A stretch of 64,000 bases of DNA from Hydrogenophaga sp. (GCF_025699295.1 NZ_JAILWB010000006.1:1-64000); one strand, 5' to 3'. Shown: positions 10,711 through 20,664, counted from the stretch's first letter. A program made the numbers and translations. The notes: generated by a model from the sequence alone, not told the origin.

Positions 10711-11786
10711 TGATCCATTTCACAACTGGCAATTTGCTCGAATCCAAGGCCGAGGCCTTGGTGAACACGGTGAACACCGTGGGCGTCATGGGCAAGGGCA
10801 TTGCGCTCATGTTCAAGGAGCGCTTCGACGACAATTTCCAGCAGTACGCACAGGCCTGCAAAGGGGGCGAGGTGCACATCGGCCAGATGTTTGTGACCGA
10901 ACCGCGTGAATTGGACGGCCCGCGCTGGGTGATCAACTTCCCGACCAAACAAAACTGGCGCCACCCCTCGCGCCTTGAGTGGGTGACGGCCGGTTTGCAG
11001 GATCTGCGGCGCTTCCTGCTGAACGAAGGCGTCCGCTCGGTCGCGATTCCACCGCTGGGTGCTGGCAACGGTGGCCTGGACTGGTCGTTGGTGCGGGAGC
11101 AAATCGAGGCGGCACTGGGCGATCTGGATATCGAGATCACGGTTTTCGAGCCCACCTCGACCTACCAGAACGTAGCCAAGCGGAGCGGTGTGGAGAAGCT
11201 CACGCCGGCCCGCGCACTGGTGGCCGAGCTGGTGCGCCGCTACTGGGTGCTGGGCATGGAGTGCAGCCTGCTGGAGATTCAGAAGCTGGCCTGGTTTCTC
11301 CAGCGCTCCATCGAGCGCCAGGTTCCGGGGGACAACCCTCTGAAGTTGCAGTTCGAGGCCAACAAGTTCGGCCCCTATGCGCACAACCTGACCAAGCTGC
11401 TGGACGGGCTGGACGGGAGCTACTTGCGCAGCGAGAAGCGAATCGCCGACGCGGATCCGTTCGATGTGATCTGGTTTGCCGATGAACGCAAGGACCACGT
11501 GCAGGCGTACCTGCGCAGCGAGGGCAAGGCTTACACGGCGGCGCTGGAAGACACCGCGAGGCTGATCGATGGTTTCGAGTCGCCCTTCGGCATGGAGCTG
11601 TTAGCCACGGTTGACTGGCTTCTCACGAAGGAAGGTGTCGCACCCACAGTGGAATCTGTTCGAGAGGGCGTGGTTCAATGGCCTCACGAAGGCGGCGCGG
11701 CGCGCAAGGCCAAGCTGTTCGACGACCGCTCGATTGGCATTGCGCTTGAACGCCTGACGCAACCTGCTGCATCGCACGTTGATTGA
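10710..11786 (+). CDS. darG: DarG-type macrodomain antitoxin
   Basis: A 358-aa protein. Residues 1-155 are a macrodomain: [31 protein letters not shown] at the N-terminus and [13 protein letters not shown] near residue 115 are the ADP-ribose-binding loops. DarG macrodomains remove ADP-ribose from DNA, reversing DarT; the C-terminal domain (about 170-358) normally binds and inhibits DarT. Length and two-domain layout fit the family. It follows darT with a TGATG overlap and overlaps the next small gene by 8 nt. Confidence 0.9.
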   Translation: MIHFTTGNLLESKAEALVNTVNTVGVMGKGIALMFKERFDDNFQQYAQACKGGEVHIGQMFVTEPRELDGPRWVINFPTKQNWRHPSRLEWVTAGLQDLRRFLLNEGVRSVAIPPLGAGNGGLDWSLVREQIEAALGDLDIEITVFEPTSTYQNVAKRSGVEKLTPARALVAELVRRYWVLGMECSLLEIQKLAWFLQRSIERQVPGDNPLKLQFEANKFGPYAHNLTKLLDGLDGSYLRSEKRIADADPFDVIWFADERKDHVQAYLRSEGKAYTAALEDTARLIDGFESPFGMELLATVDWLLTKEGVAPTVESVREGVVQWPHEGGAARKAKLFDDRSIGIALERLTQPAASHVD

Positions 11787-12177
11787 CGTGAGCGAGTTGC
11801 AGATCGACGTGCGTTGGCGGCCTGAGGGTGCAGCGGTCAACCTCGGCCACGACAAGTCGTTCCGAGGGGACGGGACGTCAGTACTCGCAGAAGCCGTTGC
11901 CCACATCGAGCGCAACTACTTGATGCTCACCACCATCAAGCACCCTGATTGCGCCGAGAGCACGCGATTTTGGAACTTTGACCTCTCCGATATCAAAACC
12001 GCGCTTGGGAAAGTGGCCACTGGTCTGGGCTCAAAAAATGGCGCAGTTGTTCGGGTTGACGTTGGCTATCAGGCAGTGGCCATCAGCGCATGTGGCGAAC
12101 TGCCGATCGTCCGAGTTCCAGCGCATCCTCGGGCGAGATCGCCACACAGTGAGTCCGGTGTCGCGCCTTTGGCATGA
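11779..12177 (+). CDS. unknown 132-aa protein between darG and hsdR
   Basis: Not recognised. Start is most likely TTG 11779, whose 8-nt overlap with the darG stop (TTGATTGA) repeats the overlap pattern of hsdM/hsdS and hsdS/darT; a GTG at 11788 is the alternative. The stop overlaps the hsdR ATG (ATGA). The protein seems soluble, with N-terminal alternating strands (LQIDVRWRP), a long central segment and a poorly ordered proline/serine tail. Third-position GC is lower than in hsdR and closer to darT and hsdS. Tight coupling on both sides argues for a real gene working with DarTG or with restriction. Confidence 0.6.
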   Translation: MIDVSELQIDVRWRPEGAAVNLGHDKSFRGDGTSVLAEAVAHIERNYLMLTTIKHPDCAESTRFWNFDLSDIKTALGKVATGLGSKNGAVVRVDVGYQAVAISACGELPIVRVPAHPRARSPHSESGVAPLA

Positions 12178-15100
12178 GCGAATACACCGAAGTCGAACGC
12201 CCCTTCCTGGACCAGCTGGCCGCCCAGGGTTGGACGGTGATCGACCAGGGCGCGGGCGTGCCGCAGGACGCCGCGCCCAGCCTGCGCCAGGACTTTCGCC
12301 AGACGCTGCTGCCGGGGGTGTTTGACGACGCGGTGCGCGCCATCAACACCACGGCAGACGGCCAGCCCTGGCTGACCGACCGGCAGCTCGACGAGCTGCG
12401 CACCCAGCTCACGCGCCACCCCAACCGCACGCTGCTGGAAGCCAACGAGGCGGTACAGGCGCTGCTGTTCAAGGCGCAGGCCGACCGCAACGAGCTGACC
12501 GGCGAGGCCGACCCGGTGGTGCGGCTGATCGACTTCCACACACCGGAGAACAACCGCTTTCACGCGATCAACCAGTTCCGCGTGGACACGCCGGGCTGCG
12601 TGAAGCAGTGCATCGTCCCGGACATCGTGCTGTTCGTGAACGGCATTCCGCTGGTGGTGGTGGAATGCAAGAAGGGCTCGGAGACCTGCGCCAACCCGAT
12701 GCAGGAAGCCTTTGTGCAACTGCAACGCTACATGCGCCGTCGCGCGGCGACGGAAGCCGCCGGGTTGAAGGAAGGCGAGCCGCGCCTGTTCCACAGCAAC
12801 CTGCTGGTGGTACGCAGCAGCGGGACGCAGGCGGACTACGGCACGATCACCTCGGAAGAAGAACACTTCTACGGCTGGAAGACGCTGTACCCCGAGGACG
12901 ATGCGGCGCTGGTCGGCCTGAACGCGCAGCAGCAGCTGGTGGCGGGCATGCTGACCCAGGGCAACCTGCTGCAGATTCTGCGAACGAGTTCGGTGTGCAT
13001 GGACACGGACGGCGGCCCGCGCGTGAAGGTGGTGTGCCGCTACCAGCAGTTCCGCGCGGCGGGCAAGGTGGTGGAGCGGCTGCGCTGCGGCCAGACCGCG
13101 CTGGAGCGCAGCGGCGTGGTGTGGCACACGCAGGGCTCGGGCAAGTCGCTGACCATGGTGTTTCTGGCCCGCATGCTGCGTGCCAGCCGCGACCTGAGCG
13201 ACTTCAAAATCGTGCTGGTGAACGACCGCACCGATCTGGAAGACCAGCTGGCCGACACGGCCACGCTGATCGGCGGCAAGGTGAACGTGATCGAGAACCG
13301 CCTGGACTTGCGCCACCACCTCGCCAGCGACCGCTCGGACATCAACATGGTGATGGTCCACAAGTTCCAGGAGCACAAGCAGACCCTGAGCAACACGGTG
13401 GCCGAGGCGCTGGGAACCTACCTCGCGATGCCGGCGGGCAAGACCTTTGGCGTGGTGAACACGTCCAGCCGCATCGTGCTGATGATCGACGAGGCGCACC
13501 GCACGCAAAGCTCGGACCTGGGCGACAACCTGTTCGAGGCCTTCCCCAACGCCACGCGCATCGCCTTCACCGGCACGCCACTCATCACCGAGCGCCATGG
13601 CGAGAAAAAGACGCACAAACGTTTTGGCGAGTTGATCGACGTGTACCGGATCATGGATTCCGTGAACGACGGCGCGACGCTGCAGATCCTCTACGAAGGC
13701 AAGACGGCGGACACGGCGCTGAACGAAAAGCACGCCTTCGACACCGCGTTCGAGGACCTGTTTCGCGAGCGCAGCGAAGCGGAGCTGCTGGCGATCAGGA
13801 AAAAGTACGGCGCGACGGGCGACATCCTGGAGGCGAAGAACCGCATCGACGCGATTGCGCGCGACATCGTGCGGCACTACGTCGACAACATCCTGCCCAA
13901 CGGCTTCAAGGCGCAGGTGGTGTGCCACTCGAAACTGGCGTGCATCCGCTACCAGGCGGGCATCGATGCGGCGCTGGCCGAGCGGCTAGCGCAGGAGCGA
14001 GCCAAGGCCAGGCCCGATGCGGCGCTGATCGACCGGCTGGCTTTCCTGAAGACGGCGGTGGTGATTTCGTCGGACGGCACGAACGAGGCGGCCTTCATCA
14101 CCCAGGCGCGCAAGCAGGCGGCACAGATGAACGCGGTGGACAACTTCTGCCGCGGCTTTGATCAGACAGACCCCGACAAGGCGAACACGGGCATTGCCTT
14201 CCTGATCGTGTGCGACATGCTGCTGACGGGGTTTGACGCGCCGATCGAGCAGGTGATGTACATCGACAAGAAGCTGCGCGAGCACACGCTGCTGCAGGCC
14301 ATTGCCCGCACCAACCGGGTGAAGAAGGGCAAGCAGCGCGGTTACATCGTGGACTACATCGGCCTGGCCAACCACCTGACCGAAGCCCTGAGCCTGTACG
14401 CCGCTGCCGACGAACTGCAGGAGTTGCGGGACGGGATGAAGAGCATCGCGTCGGAACTGCCGGTGCTCGAAGAACGCTACCAGCGCCTGCTGCAGCACTT
14501 CGACGCGCTGGGCGTGAAGCACTTCAAGGCCTTCGGGACCGGCTCGCTACCCACCCTGGACGCCGACGCGGCGGTGGTGCATGAAGCGGTGAAGGCGCTG
14601 AAGGACGAGAAGCAACGGGCCGACTTCGAGGTGTACCTGAAGAAGTTTTTGATGAGCCTGGACATTGTGCTGCCGCGCCCGGAAGCGCAGCCCTACCGGG
14701 TGCCTGCGCGGCGCCTGGGCTATGTGCTGCAGGTGGCCAAGCAACGCTACAAGGACGAAAGCCTGGACTTGGGCAACGCGGGCGAGAAGGTGAAGGCACT
14801 CATCAACGAGCACCTGATCAGCCTGGGCATTAACCCCAAGGTGGAACCGGTGGAGCTGCTGGCCGAAGACTTCATGGCCCAGCTGGCGGCGCACTCGGGC
14901 AGCAACAGCGAGGCCAAGGCCAGTGAGATGGAGCATGCCATCCGCAAGCACTGCACGGTGCACCACGACGAGGACCCGGCGTTCTACAAAAGCCTGTCGG
15001 CCAAGGTGGACGCGCTGATCGAGCAGCACCAGGACCAGTGGGATCTGCTGGCTGAAAAGCTGGCCGAATTGCGCGGCGAGGCCGTGGCCGGGCGCCAGAA

Positions 15101-15437
15101 GGGTGAAGAGGGCATGGGCCGCGAAGCGACCACGTTTTATGAGCACATTGCTCAGGTGGGCTTTGCCGGCGGCACTGTGGCAGACGCCGACAAGCCGCGT
15201 TTCAAGACACTGATGGAGGCGGTGGTGAACCTGCTGCAGGAGACCATCGGCAGCATCGATTTCTGGCAGAACCCGGACAAGCAGAAACGCCTGCGCGGAT
15301 TGATCAAGACCGAGATCACCAAGACCGGCATTGAAGCGCTGAAAACCAACCGCGAAAGGGTGGCGGTGGAGATCATGCGGCTGGCCAAGAACCGGCACGA
15401 CGAATTGATGCGCGCTCCACAGGGTGGAGACGCGTAA
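12174..15437 (+). CDS. hsdR: type I restriction endonuclease subunit
   Basis: A 1087-aa motor-nuclease subunit. The N-terminal nuclease region has the VVVECKKG element (residues about 160-167; E-x-K of the PD-(D/E)xK fold) with DIVLFVNG before it. Walker A TQGSGKS falls near residue 320, the DEAH box (LMIDEAHR) near 438, and IAFTGTPL near 460, followed by helicase domain 2 (LLTGFDAPIEQVMYIDK, AIARTNRV). The C-terminal helical region binds the methylase core. ATG 12174 overlaps the upstream stop. The length is normal, so the subunit appears functional. Confidence 0.95.
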   Translation: MSEYTEVERPFLDQLAAQGWTVIDQGAGVPQDAAPSLRQDFRQTLLPGVFDDAVRAINTTADGQPWLTDRQLDELRTQLTRHPNRTLLEANEAVQALLFKAQADRNELTGEADPVVRLIDFHTPENNRFHAINQFRVDTPGCVKQCIVPDIVLFVNGIPLVVVECKKGSETCANPMQEAFVQLQRYMRRRAATEAAGLKEGEPRLFHSNLLVVRSSGTQADYGTITSEEEHFYGWKTLYPEDDAALVGLNAQQQLVAGMLTQGNLLQILRTSSVCMDTDGGPRVKVVCRYQQFRAAGKVVERLRCGQTALERSGVVWHTQGSGKSLTMVFLARMLRASRDLSDFKIVLVNDRTDLEDQLADTATLIGGKVNVIENRLDLRHHLASDRSDINMVMVHKFQEHKQTLSNTVAEALGTYLAMPAGKTFGVVNTSSRIVLMIDEAHRTQSSDLGDNLFEAFPNATRIAFTGTPLITERHGEKKTHKRFGELIDVYRIMDSVNDGATLQILYEGKTADTALNEKHAFDTAFEDLFRERSEAELLAIRKKYGATGDILEAKNRIDAIARDIVRHYVDNILPNGFKAQVVCHSKLACIRYQAGIDAALAERLAQERAKARPDAALIDRLAFLKTAVVISSDGTNEAAFITQARKQAAQMNAVDNFCRGFDQTDPDKANTGIAFLIVCDMLLTGFDAPIEQVMYIDKKLREHTLLQAIARTNRVKKGKQRGYIVDYIGLANHLTEALSLYAAADELQELRDGMKSIASELPVLEERYQRLLQHFDALGVKHFKAFGTGSLPTLDADAAVVHEAVKALKDEKQRADFEVYLKKFLMSLDIVLPRPEAQPYRVPARRLGYVLQVAKQRYKDESLDLGNAGEKVKALINEHLISLGINPKVEPVELLAEDFMAQLAAHSGSNSEAKASEMEHAIRKHCTVHHDEDPAFYKSLSAKVDALIEQHQDQWDLLAEKLAELRGEAVAGRQKGEEGMGREATTFYEHIAQVGFAGGTVADADKPRFKTLMEAVVNLLQETIGSIDFWQNPDKQKRLRGLIKTEITKTGIEALKTNRERVAVEIMRLAKNRHDELMRAPQGGDA

Positions 15438-16144
15438 TGCAGGTGCGGCAAGTAAAGGACATTCAGTACCGGCTACTCCCGGGCGCAGAGCGGCAGACCA
15501 CGGATATCGTGATCGAGCGTGATGGCGCGATCACGGTGCGTCCTCCTCGCCACATGGCTCCCGAGCAGGTGGATGCCACGGTGCTCAGCAAGCGCATGTG
15601 GATCTACCGCAACCTGGCCGAATGGCGCGATCTGAACGCCAGTGGCGTGGTGCGCGAGTGGGTGAACGGTGAGACCTTCCTCTATCTGGGCAGCAGCTAC
15701 CAGCTGCAACTCGTCGCGGAGCAGGATGAGCCGCTCAAGCTGAAAGATGGGCGTTTTCTATTGCTGCGTTCGCTGGTGGAACGTGGGGGTGCGGCGGCGG
15801 CACGGGAAGCGTTTGAGCACTTCTATGCCACCAAAGGGCTGGATCGACTGCAACGCCGCGTGGCGCACTGGGCCCCTCGGGTGGGCGTTGCGCCGGGTGC
15901 GGTGCTGGTGAAAGACATCGGGTTCCGCTGGGCAACGTGTCAGCCGAGTGGCGATCTGCACTTTCACTGGAGGTGCCTGATGGCCCCTCTGACCGTGCTG
16001 GACTACATCGTGGTCCACGAGCTGTGTCACCTGCATCAGCGTGACCACAGCGAAGCTTTCTGGAACGAAGTGGACAAGGTTCTGCCCGACTACCGCGAAC
16101 GCAAGGAGTGGCTGAGGGCGCGGGGCGCGGCCCTGGACTTATGA
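15437..16144 (+). CDS. YgjP-like (DUF45) metallopeptidase-fold protein
   Basis: A 235-aa protein of the YgjP/DUF45 family. The zinc-binding helix VVHELCHLHQRDHSEAFW starts near residue 192 (HExxH plus a further histidine). RWATCQPSGDLHFHWRCLMAP upstream is the usual family strand pair. Members commonly lie beside hsdR in type I loci; their role is unproven and proteolysis is inferred from the fold. The ATG shares one A with the hsdR stop (TAATG), so it is translated from the restriction operon. Confidence 0.85.
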   Translation: MQVRQVKDIQYRLLPGAERQTTDIVIERDGAITVRPPRHMAPEQVDATVLSKRMWIYRNLAEWRDLNASGVVREWVNGETFLYLGSSYQLQLVAEQDEPLKLKDGRFLLLRSLVERGGAAAAREAFEHFYATKGLDRLQRRVAHWAPRVGVAPGAVLVKDIGFRWATCQPSGDLHFHWRCLMAPLTVLDYIVVHELCHLHQRDHSEAFWNEVDKVLPDYRERKEWLRARGAALDL

Positions 16145-16446
16145 CCATCCACTACCTGATCTTCGACAGCAGCGACGACGGCGAAGGCACCGGCACCTGG
16201 GAGGCCATGGCCAGCGTGCGCGCGGCGCAGTTGCCTGCGGTGCGGGCCGAGGTGCAAGCGGTGCTGGACTGGGCCGAGGCCCACGCGCCGGGGCCGCGCG
16301 GGCCGCTCGACGAGGGTGGCGCCTGGGACGCCGACGAACAGGTGCTGGCCGATGACGGCGACTGGACCACCGTGACGCTGACGCTCACCGGTCCATGGGA
16401 ATGGGGCGAAGCGCTGGTGGCGCACTTTGCGCCGTCGACCGACTGA
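16141..16446 (+). CDS. conserved hypothetical protein, 101 aa
   Basis: An acidic 101-aa soluble protein, last gene of the defence operon; its ATG overlaps the preceding stop (ATGA). Sequence begins MTIHYLIFDSSDDGEGTGTWEA and has a regular pattern of strands and one helix. No family is recognised with certainty. Its high-GC codon use resembles core genes more than darT, so it may belong to the ancestral chromosome next to the insertion. It ends 13 nt before the convergent GDSL gene. Confidence 0.65.
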   Translation: MTIHYLIFDSSDDGEGTGTWEAMASVRAAQLPAVRAEVQAVLDWAEAHAPGPRGPLDEGGAWDADEQVLADDGDWTTVTLTLTGPWEWGEALVAHFAPSTD

Positions 16447-16459
16447 ACAAACCCCTGCG

Positions 16460-17212
16460 TCAGCGCGTCTTGGCTGCCGCCAGCACCGGTGCCAGCTGCG
16501 CCTGCGCCATCAGTTCATCGAACCACACGCGGTAACCGGCGTCGCTCGGATGCAGGCCGTCGGCGGCGTTCAGTTCCCTGGGCCGTTGCGCGAACGGGTC
16601 GTTCGCCTTGTCCTTGTACAGGTTCACATACACCGCCTGCTGCCGCGCGGCGGCTTCGCGCACGTAGCCGTGCACCGAGCGCGCACGCGAACTCATGAAC
16701 CAGGACACGGGCGGGAAGAAGAAGGGCGCGTTGCCGACGTTGCCGGCCGGCATGAGGATGACGCGGTCGGTGGCGCGCGCGCGGGCGAGCGCGGTCACGC
16801 GCTCGACGTCGGCGCGCACGGCGTCCAGGCCGCGCAACCGGATCACGTCGTTGCCGCCGGCCTGCACCAGCACCAGGTCGTAGCGCGCGGTGGCGCCCTC
16901 GAGCTGGCCGATCACGTCGGCGAAAGTGGCGCCGTCTTTCGCGCGGTTGTCGATGCGCAGCCGGGGATAGGCCTGCGCGAGCAGGCCGGCCAGGCTGGTC
17001 CGCGGGCTGCTCGCACCCGTGCCCACGGCGGTGCTGTCGCCCACGATGAGCAGGCGCAGCGCCGCGTCCGCCGGGGTGTGCTGCAGCGGCTCGCTGAGTC
17101 GGGCGAGCTCTCCGGCCTTGCCGATGCGCCAGACCGCGCAGCCGGACGTGGACAGCGCCAACACGAGCACAAGCACAAGGAGCGCGGGCACTGGCCAGGA
17201 TGAGGAGGTCAT
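16460..17212 (-). CDS. SGNH/GDSL-family hydrolase, lipoprotein
   Basis: A 250-aa esterase-fold protein. It has an N-terminal hydrophobic signal with a possible lipobox (ALSTSGC), block I GDST near residue 58 with the catalytic serine, block III GGND near 118, and DGLHPSDAGY near 220 with Asp and His of the triad. This is the set of SGNH hydrolases acting on small esters or acyl groups. Expected location is the periplasmic face of a membrane. Its start is on the minus strand at ATG 17212; the adjacent minus-strand M48 gene is 51 nt upstream. Confidence 0.85.
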   Translation of the reverse strand: MTSSSWPVPALLVLVLVLALSTSGCAVWRIGKAGELARLSEPLQHTPADAALRLLIVGDSTAVGTGASSPRTSLAGLLAQAYPRLRIDNRAKDGATFADVIGQLEGATARYDLVLVQAGGNDVIRLRGLDAVRADVERVTALARARATDRVILMPAGNVGNAPFFFPPVSWFMSSRARSVHGYVREAAARQQAVYVNLYKDKANDPFAQRPRELNAADGLHPSDAGYRVWFDELMAQAQLAPVLAAAKTR

Positions 17213-17263
17213 CGGCCCCAGTCTATGCGCAGACCGGCTGCCGGTCGGAAAGGGAGCGGACGT

Positions 17264-18052
17264 TCAGCGCCGCGGGGCGCCGCGCGCCACGGTATTGGCC
17301 GCCGCCTCGCGCGCGCGCTCCAGCCGCTCGCGCACGTCCGGGTGCGTGCCGGCCAGCATGCGCTGGGCACCTGCGCCACCACCGCCCTGCACGCCATGGA
17401 TCTTCGCCAGTGCGCTGGCCATGGCGGCCGGGTTGCGGCCCACCTGGCGCAGCAGTTCGATGCCGCGCAGGTCGGCGGCGTGTTCCTGGGCGTGCTGCAG
17501 CTCGCGCGCCTCGCGCGCCAGTGGCGAGCGGGGGTTGAACATGTGCACACCCATCTGCTCGCGCGCCTCATCTATGCCCAGCAGCGGCTGGCCCAGGCGC
17601 TGCAGCAGGCCGCAGGCTTCCACCAGCGCGTCGTGGCTTTCGATGTGCGCGAGCTCGTGCGCGATGACCGCCGCCAGCTCGTCGTCGTTCAGCGGCGTGG
17701 CACCGCGCCACAGCGCGCTGGTGAGGATGACCAGGCCGTGGTTGGCCGCGTAGGCGTTGTGTTCGCGGTCGTCCTCGAAGGCCAGCAGGTGGATGGCCGG
17801 GCCGGTACGCAGGCGTGGCGAGGCGGCCACCAGGCTGCGCAGCATGTGGTGCAGGCGCGGCGGCGCGGCCAGCACGGGGTGCTCGTCCATCATGTCGATG
17901 AGCTGCATTTCGTCGAGCACGCGCAGCTCATGGGCGCGGTCGGGGTCGCGCAGGCAACTGGCTTGCTGTGCGAGCACCGGCGCGCCAGCCAGCCACACGG
18001 TGAGCGCCACACCGCGCAAGACCTGCATGAAAAAACGTGATATACCGTTCAT
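17264..18052 (-). CDS. M48-family metallopeptidase
   Basis: A 262-aa exported zinc protease. The N-terminal hydrophobic signal ends near APVLAQQ. HELAHIESHD (residues about 140-149) supplies two histidines and the catalytic glutamate, and EHAADLRGIELL near 200 the third ligand. This is the BepA/LoiP-like layout without a TPR region. ATG 18052 has GGGGA upstream; an ATG at 18028 gives a tighter signal peptide but lacks a ribosome site. Likely role: periplasmic quality control. Confidence 0.85.
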   Translation of the reverse strand: MNGISRFFMQVLRGVALTVWLAGAPVLAQQASCLRDPDRAHELRVLDEMQLIDMMDEHPVLAAPPRLHHMLRSLVAASPRLRTGPAIHLLAFEDDREHNAYAANHGLVILTSALWRGATPLNDDELAAVIAHELAHIESHDALVEACGLLQRLGQPLLGIDEAREQMGVHMFNPRSPLAREARELQHAQEHAADLRGIELLRQVGRNPAAMASALAKIHGVQGGGGAGAQRMLAGTHPDVRERLERAREAAANTVARGAPRR

Positions 18053-18190
18053 ACCGTTTCCCCAATGCCTTCTTTCTACGCCGATTCATCGGCACGGGCC
18101 AGTCGGGTTAGCGCCCCCCGGCACACTGGCGCGACGAACGGTGACGCCGCGCCGGCACGGGCTGGCGCGCCAGTTGCTTCGTGCCCCGGC

Positions 18191-18676
18191 ATGACACGCA
18201 ACCCACCCCAACCCAACCTCGACATCGCCCTGAGCAAGCTCGACAAGGCTTTGCTCAACATCCTGGTGAAAGATGGCCGCGCCTCGTTCGCCGACATCGC
18301 GCGCCAGCTCGGCATTTCGCGCGCGCATGCCCGGGCGCGCGTGCAGGGGCTGCAGGCCAGCGGCGTGATCGAGCTGTTCGCCGCCGTGATCAACCCCGAG
18401 AAGCTGGGGCAGGTGAACTCGACCTTCCTCGACATCGTGGTCGCGCCCGCGGCCATCGAGCGCATCGCGCAGGAGCTGGCCGACTGCGCGGAGGTGGTGA
18501 GCCTGTACATCATGAGCGACCTCAAAAGCCTGCACGTGCACGCGCTCACCGAGAGCCCCGAGGCCTTCGAGGGCTTCGTGCGGCGCCACATCTTCAACCG
18601 CCCCGAGATCCTCTCGGTGGACTGCAAGACCCTGCTCACGCGGGTGAAGAACCGGCGCGGCGGCGCGCGTCTGTGA
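18191..18676 (+). CDS. Lrp/AsnC-family transcriptional regulator
   Basis: A 161-aa regulator. The N-terminal winged helix-turn-helix starts LSKLDKALLNILVKDGRASFADIARQLGISRAHARARVQGL (residues about 12-55) and is followed by an AsnC-type ligand domain (VIELFAAVINPEKLGQ, then a ferredoxin-like fold). ATG 18191 is chosen because it puts the HTH at the usual position. It lies divergent from the M48 gene and 349 bp upstream of the TRAP operon on the same strand, so control of that operon is plausible but unproven. Confidence 0.85.
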   Translation: MTRNPPQPNLDIALSKLDKALLNILVKDGRASFADIARQLGISRAHARARVQGLQASGVIELFAAVINPEKLGQVNSTFLDIVVAPAAIERIAQELADCAEVVSLYIMSDLKSLHVHALTESPEAFEGFVRRHIFNRPEILSVDCKTLLTRVKNRRGGARL

Positions 18677-19025
18677 ACCCGCCCGGATTGGTGCGCGCGC
18701 ACCGGCGGCGTGCGCCATGACCGTTTGTGCGCCGCCCGCCGGCCATGGGGGCCGCGGGGCTTCCATGCGGGGCTAGCGGGCTGCGATCGCTTGACAAACG
18801 GCACGCCACGCGCGGATCGAAAAACATTCGACACCAGCGTGGCCACGCACAGCGCCCGCCCGCGTGCACCAAGACGGATGAAAACCACCGCCGGCACGCC
18901 GAAACCCAGGCAAATCAAGGACTTGACGCGCTCCCCGGGGTGGCATGGGGATTGCGAAAGAGAGGTTCCGCCGCCTTACAAACGGCAGCTTTTTCGTTTC
19001 AACCCCTACACCCAGGAGTGCCGCC
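18677..19025. other. 349-bp upstream region of the TRAP operon
   Basis: No gene is seen. A TTGACA (18791-18796) has no convincing -10 partner. Another possible -35 is CTTGACG at about 18920. A CAGGAG ribosome site ends about 6 nt before the dctP ATG. AT-richer runs around 18820-18845 and 18960-19010 fit a promoter region. No tRNA or riboswitch fold was recognised. Confidence 0.4.
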
Positions 19026-20117
19026 ATGTCCCTCGTCCGCCGCCAGTTCCTCTCTCGCGCCGCCCTCGCCACCAGCGTGCTCGGCGCCCCCATCGTCGCC
19101 AGCGCCCAGAGCAAGGGCACGTTCAACTGGAAGATGACCAGCGCCTACGGCAAGGGTTCGCCCTTCTACATGGACGGCCCGGGCAGCGCCACCGACCTGG
19201 CCAGGCGCATCAAGGAGATGTCGGACGGCCGCCTGAACATCTCGGTGTTCGGCGCCGGTGAACTGATCCCCGCGTTCGAGGGTTTCGACGCGGTGCGCGC
19301 CGGCACGGTGGAGATGAACCACGCCAACGCCTACTTCTGGACCGGCAAGACAGCCGCCGCGCAGTACTTCACCGCCGTGCCCTTCGGCATGAACTTCCAG
19401 GGCATGAACGGCTGGCTGTACGACGGCGGCGGCATCGAGCTGTGGAACGAGGTCTACGCGCCCTTCGGCATGGTGGCCATGCCCTGCGGCAACACCGGCG
19501 TGCAGATGACGGGCTGGTTCAAGAAGGAGATCAAGACCGCGGCCGACCTCAAGGGCCTGAAGATGCGCATTCCCGGCCTGGCGGGCAAGGTGTACGCCAG
19601 CCTGGGCGTGGACGTGAAGGTGCTGCCGGGCGGCGAGATCTTCCCTGCGCTGGAGCGCGGCGTGATTGACGCGGCCGAGTTCGTCGGCCCCTTCCAGGAC
19701 CGCCGCCTGGGCCTGCAGAAAGCCGCGAAGTACTACTACACCACCGGCTGGCACGAGTCGTCCACCGTGTCGGAGCTGCTGATCAACAAGGCCGCCTGGG
19801 ACAAGCTGCCGAAGGACCTGCAGGCCGTCGTGAGCAACGCCTCGGCCGCGTGCAACGTGATCAGCGAAGCCTGGTGCCAGAAGGCCAACTCCGAGGCCAT
19901 GGACGACCTGGTGAAGAACCAGGGCGTGATCGCGCGCCCGCTGCCCGACGACGTCATCAAGGCCTTGCGCACCGAGACCGACAAGGTGCTGGCCGAGCTT
20001 GTGGCCAAGGACCCGCTGGCGAAGAAGGTGCACGACTCCTACTTCGGGTTCAAGGCCAAGTACGACCGCTGGAGCGAGATCAGCGAAGAGGCCTACCACA
20101 CCAGGGTGCGCGGCTGA
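19026..20117 (+). CDS. TRAP transporter periplasmic solute-binding protein (DctP family)
   Basis: A 363-aa binding protein. The N-terminus (SLVRRQFLSRAALATSVLGAPIVASAQ) is a Tat-type twin-arginine signal. The mature part has the DctP hallmarks: an ARRIKEMSDGRLNI-type helix-strand near residue 60, and LKGLKMRIPGLAGKVYASLGV near 180 with the arginine that usually holds a carboxylate. The CAGGAG site supports ATG 19026. It is the first gene of dctP-dctQ-dctM. The substrate is probably an organic acid or amide; family known, ligand not. Confidence 0.92.
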   Translation: MSLVRRQFLSRAALATSVLGAPIVASAQSKGTFNWKMTSAYGKGSPFYMDGPGSATDLARRIKEMSDGRLNISVFGAGELIPAFEGFDAVRAGTVEMNHANAYFWTGKTAAAQYFTAVPFGMNFQGMNGWLYDGGGIELWNEVYAPFGMVAMPCGNTGVQMTGWFKKEIKTAADLKGLKMRIPGLAGKVYASLGVDVKVLPGGEIFPALERGVIDAAEFVGPFQDRRLGLQKAAKYYYTTGWHESSTVSELLINKAAWDKLPKDLQAVVSNASAACNVISEAWCQKANSEAMDDLVKNQGVIARPLPDDVIKALRTETDKVLAELVAKDPLAKKVHDSYFGFKAKYDRWSEISEEAYHTRVRG

Positions 20118-20136
20118 CGCGACGGAGACCGGCACC

Positions 20137-20664
20137 ATGCTCAAGGCTCTGCGGCCGCTGGCCGCGCACATCGAGGGTTTCGTTGACCGCATCGGCGCGC
20201 TCACCGCGTGGATCGCGCTGGTCATGATCGGCCTGGTCGCCACCAACGTGGTTCTGCGCTACGCCTTCAGCTTCGGCTCGGTGTGGGCGCAGGAACTGGA
20301 ATGGCACCTGCTGGCCGCCCTCATCCTGCTGGGCATGAGCCACGCGCTGCAGCGCGGCGACAACGTGCGCGTGGACCTGTTCTACGCGCGCTACTCGCCA
20401 GCGCTCAAGCGGGCGGTGGACGTGATCGGTGCGCTGCTGCTGATCACGGTGAGCCTGTTGTTCATCTGGCTGTCGCTGGGCTACGTGGAGCAGTCGCGTT
20501 CCATCAGCGAAGGCTCGCCGGACCCGGGCGGCATACCGCTGCGCTGGCTGGTCAAGGCGCTGATTCCACTGGGCTACGGCCTGCTGGTGCTGCAGCAGCT
20601 CGCGCAACTGGTGCGCCTGCTCGACACGCCACTGGACAGCACCCGGGAGACCGGCCGTGTTTGA
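20137..20664 (+). CDS. TRAP transporter small permease (DctQ family)
   Basis: A 175-aa inner-membrane protein with four hydrophobic segments and the family motif WAQELEWHLLAALILLGMSHAL. It pairs with DctM to form the sodium-coupled TRAP membrane unit. It follows dctP by 19 nt and overlaps dctM by 8 nt. Confidence 0.9.
   Translation: MLKALRPLAAHIEGFVDRIGALTAWIALVMIGLVATNVVLRYAFSFGSVWAQELEWHLLAALILLGMSHALQRGDNVRVDLFYARYSPALKRAVDVIGALLLITVSLLFIWLSLGYVEQSRSISEGSPDPGGIPLRWLVKALIPLGYGLLVLQQLAQLVRLLDTPLDSTRETGRV

Noticed and set aside
11978-12325. Alternative frame crossing the 132-aa gene and the hsdR start
   Set aside because: It breaks the clean overlap pattern of the operon and overlaps conserved hsdR coding sequence.
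18791-18820. TTGACA as a sigma-70 promoter for the TRAP operon
   Set aside because: No acceptable -10 hexamer at 16-18 bp spacing; kept only as a note in the gap entry.
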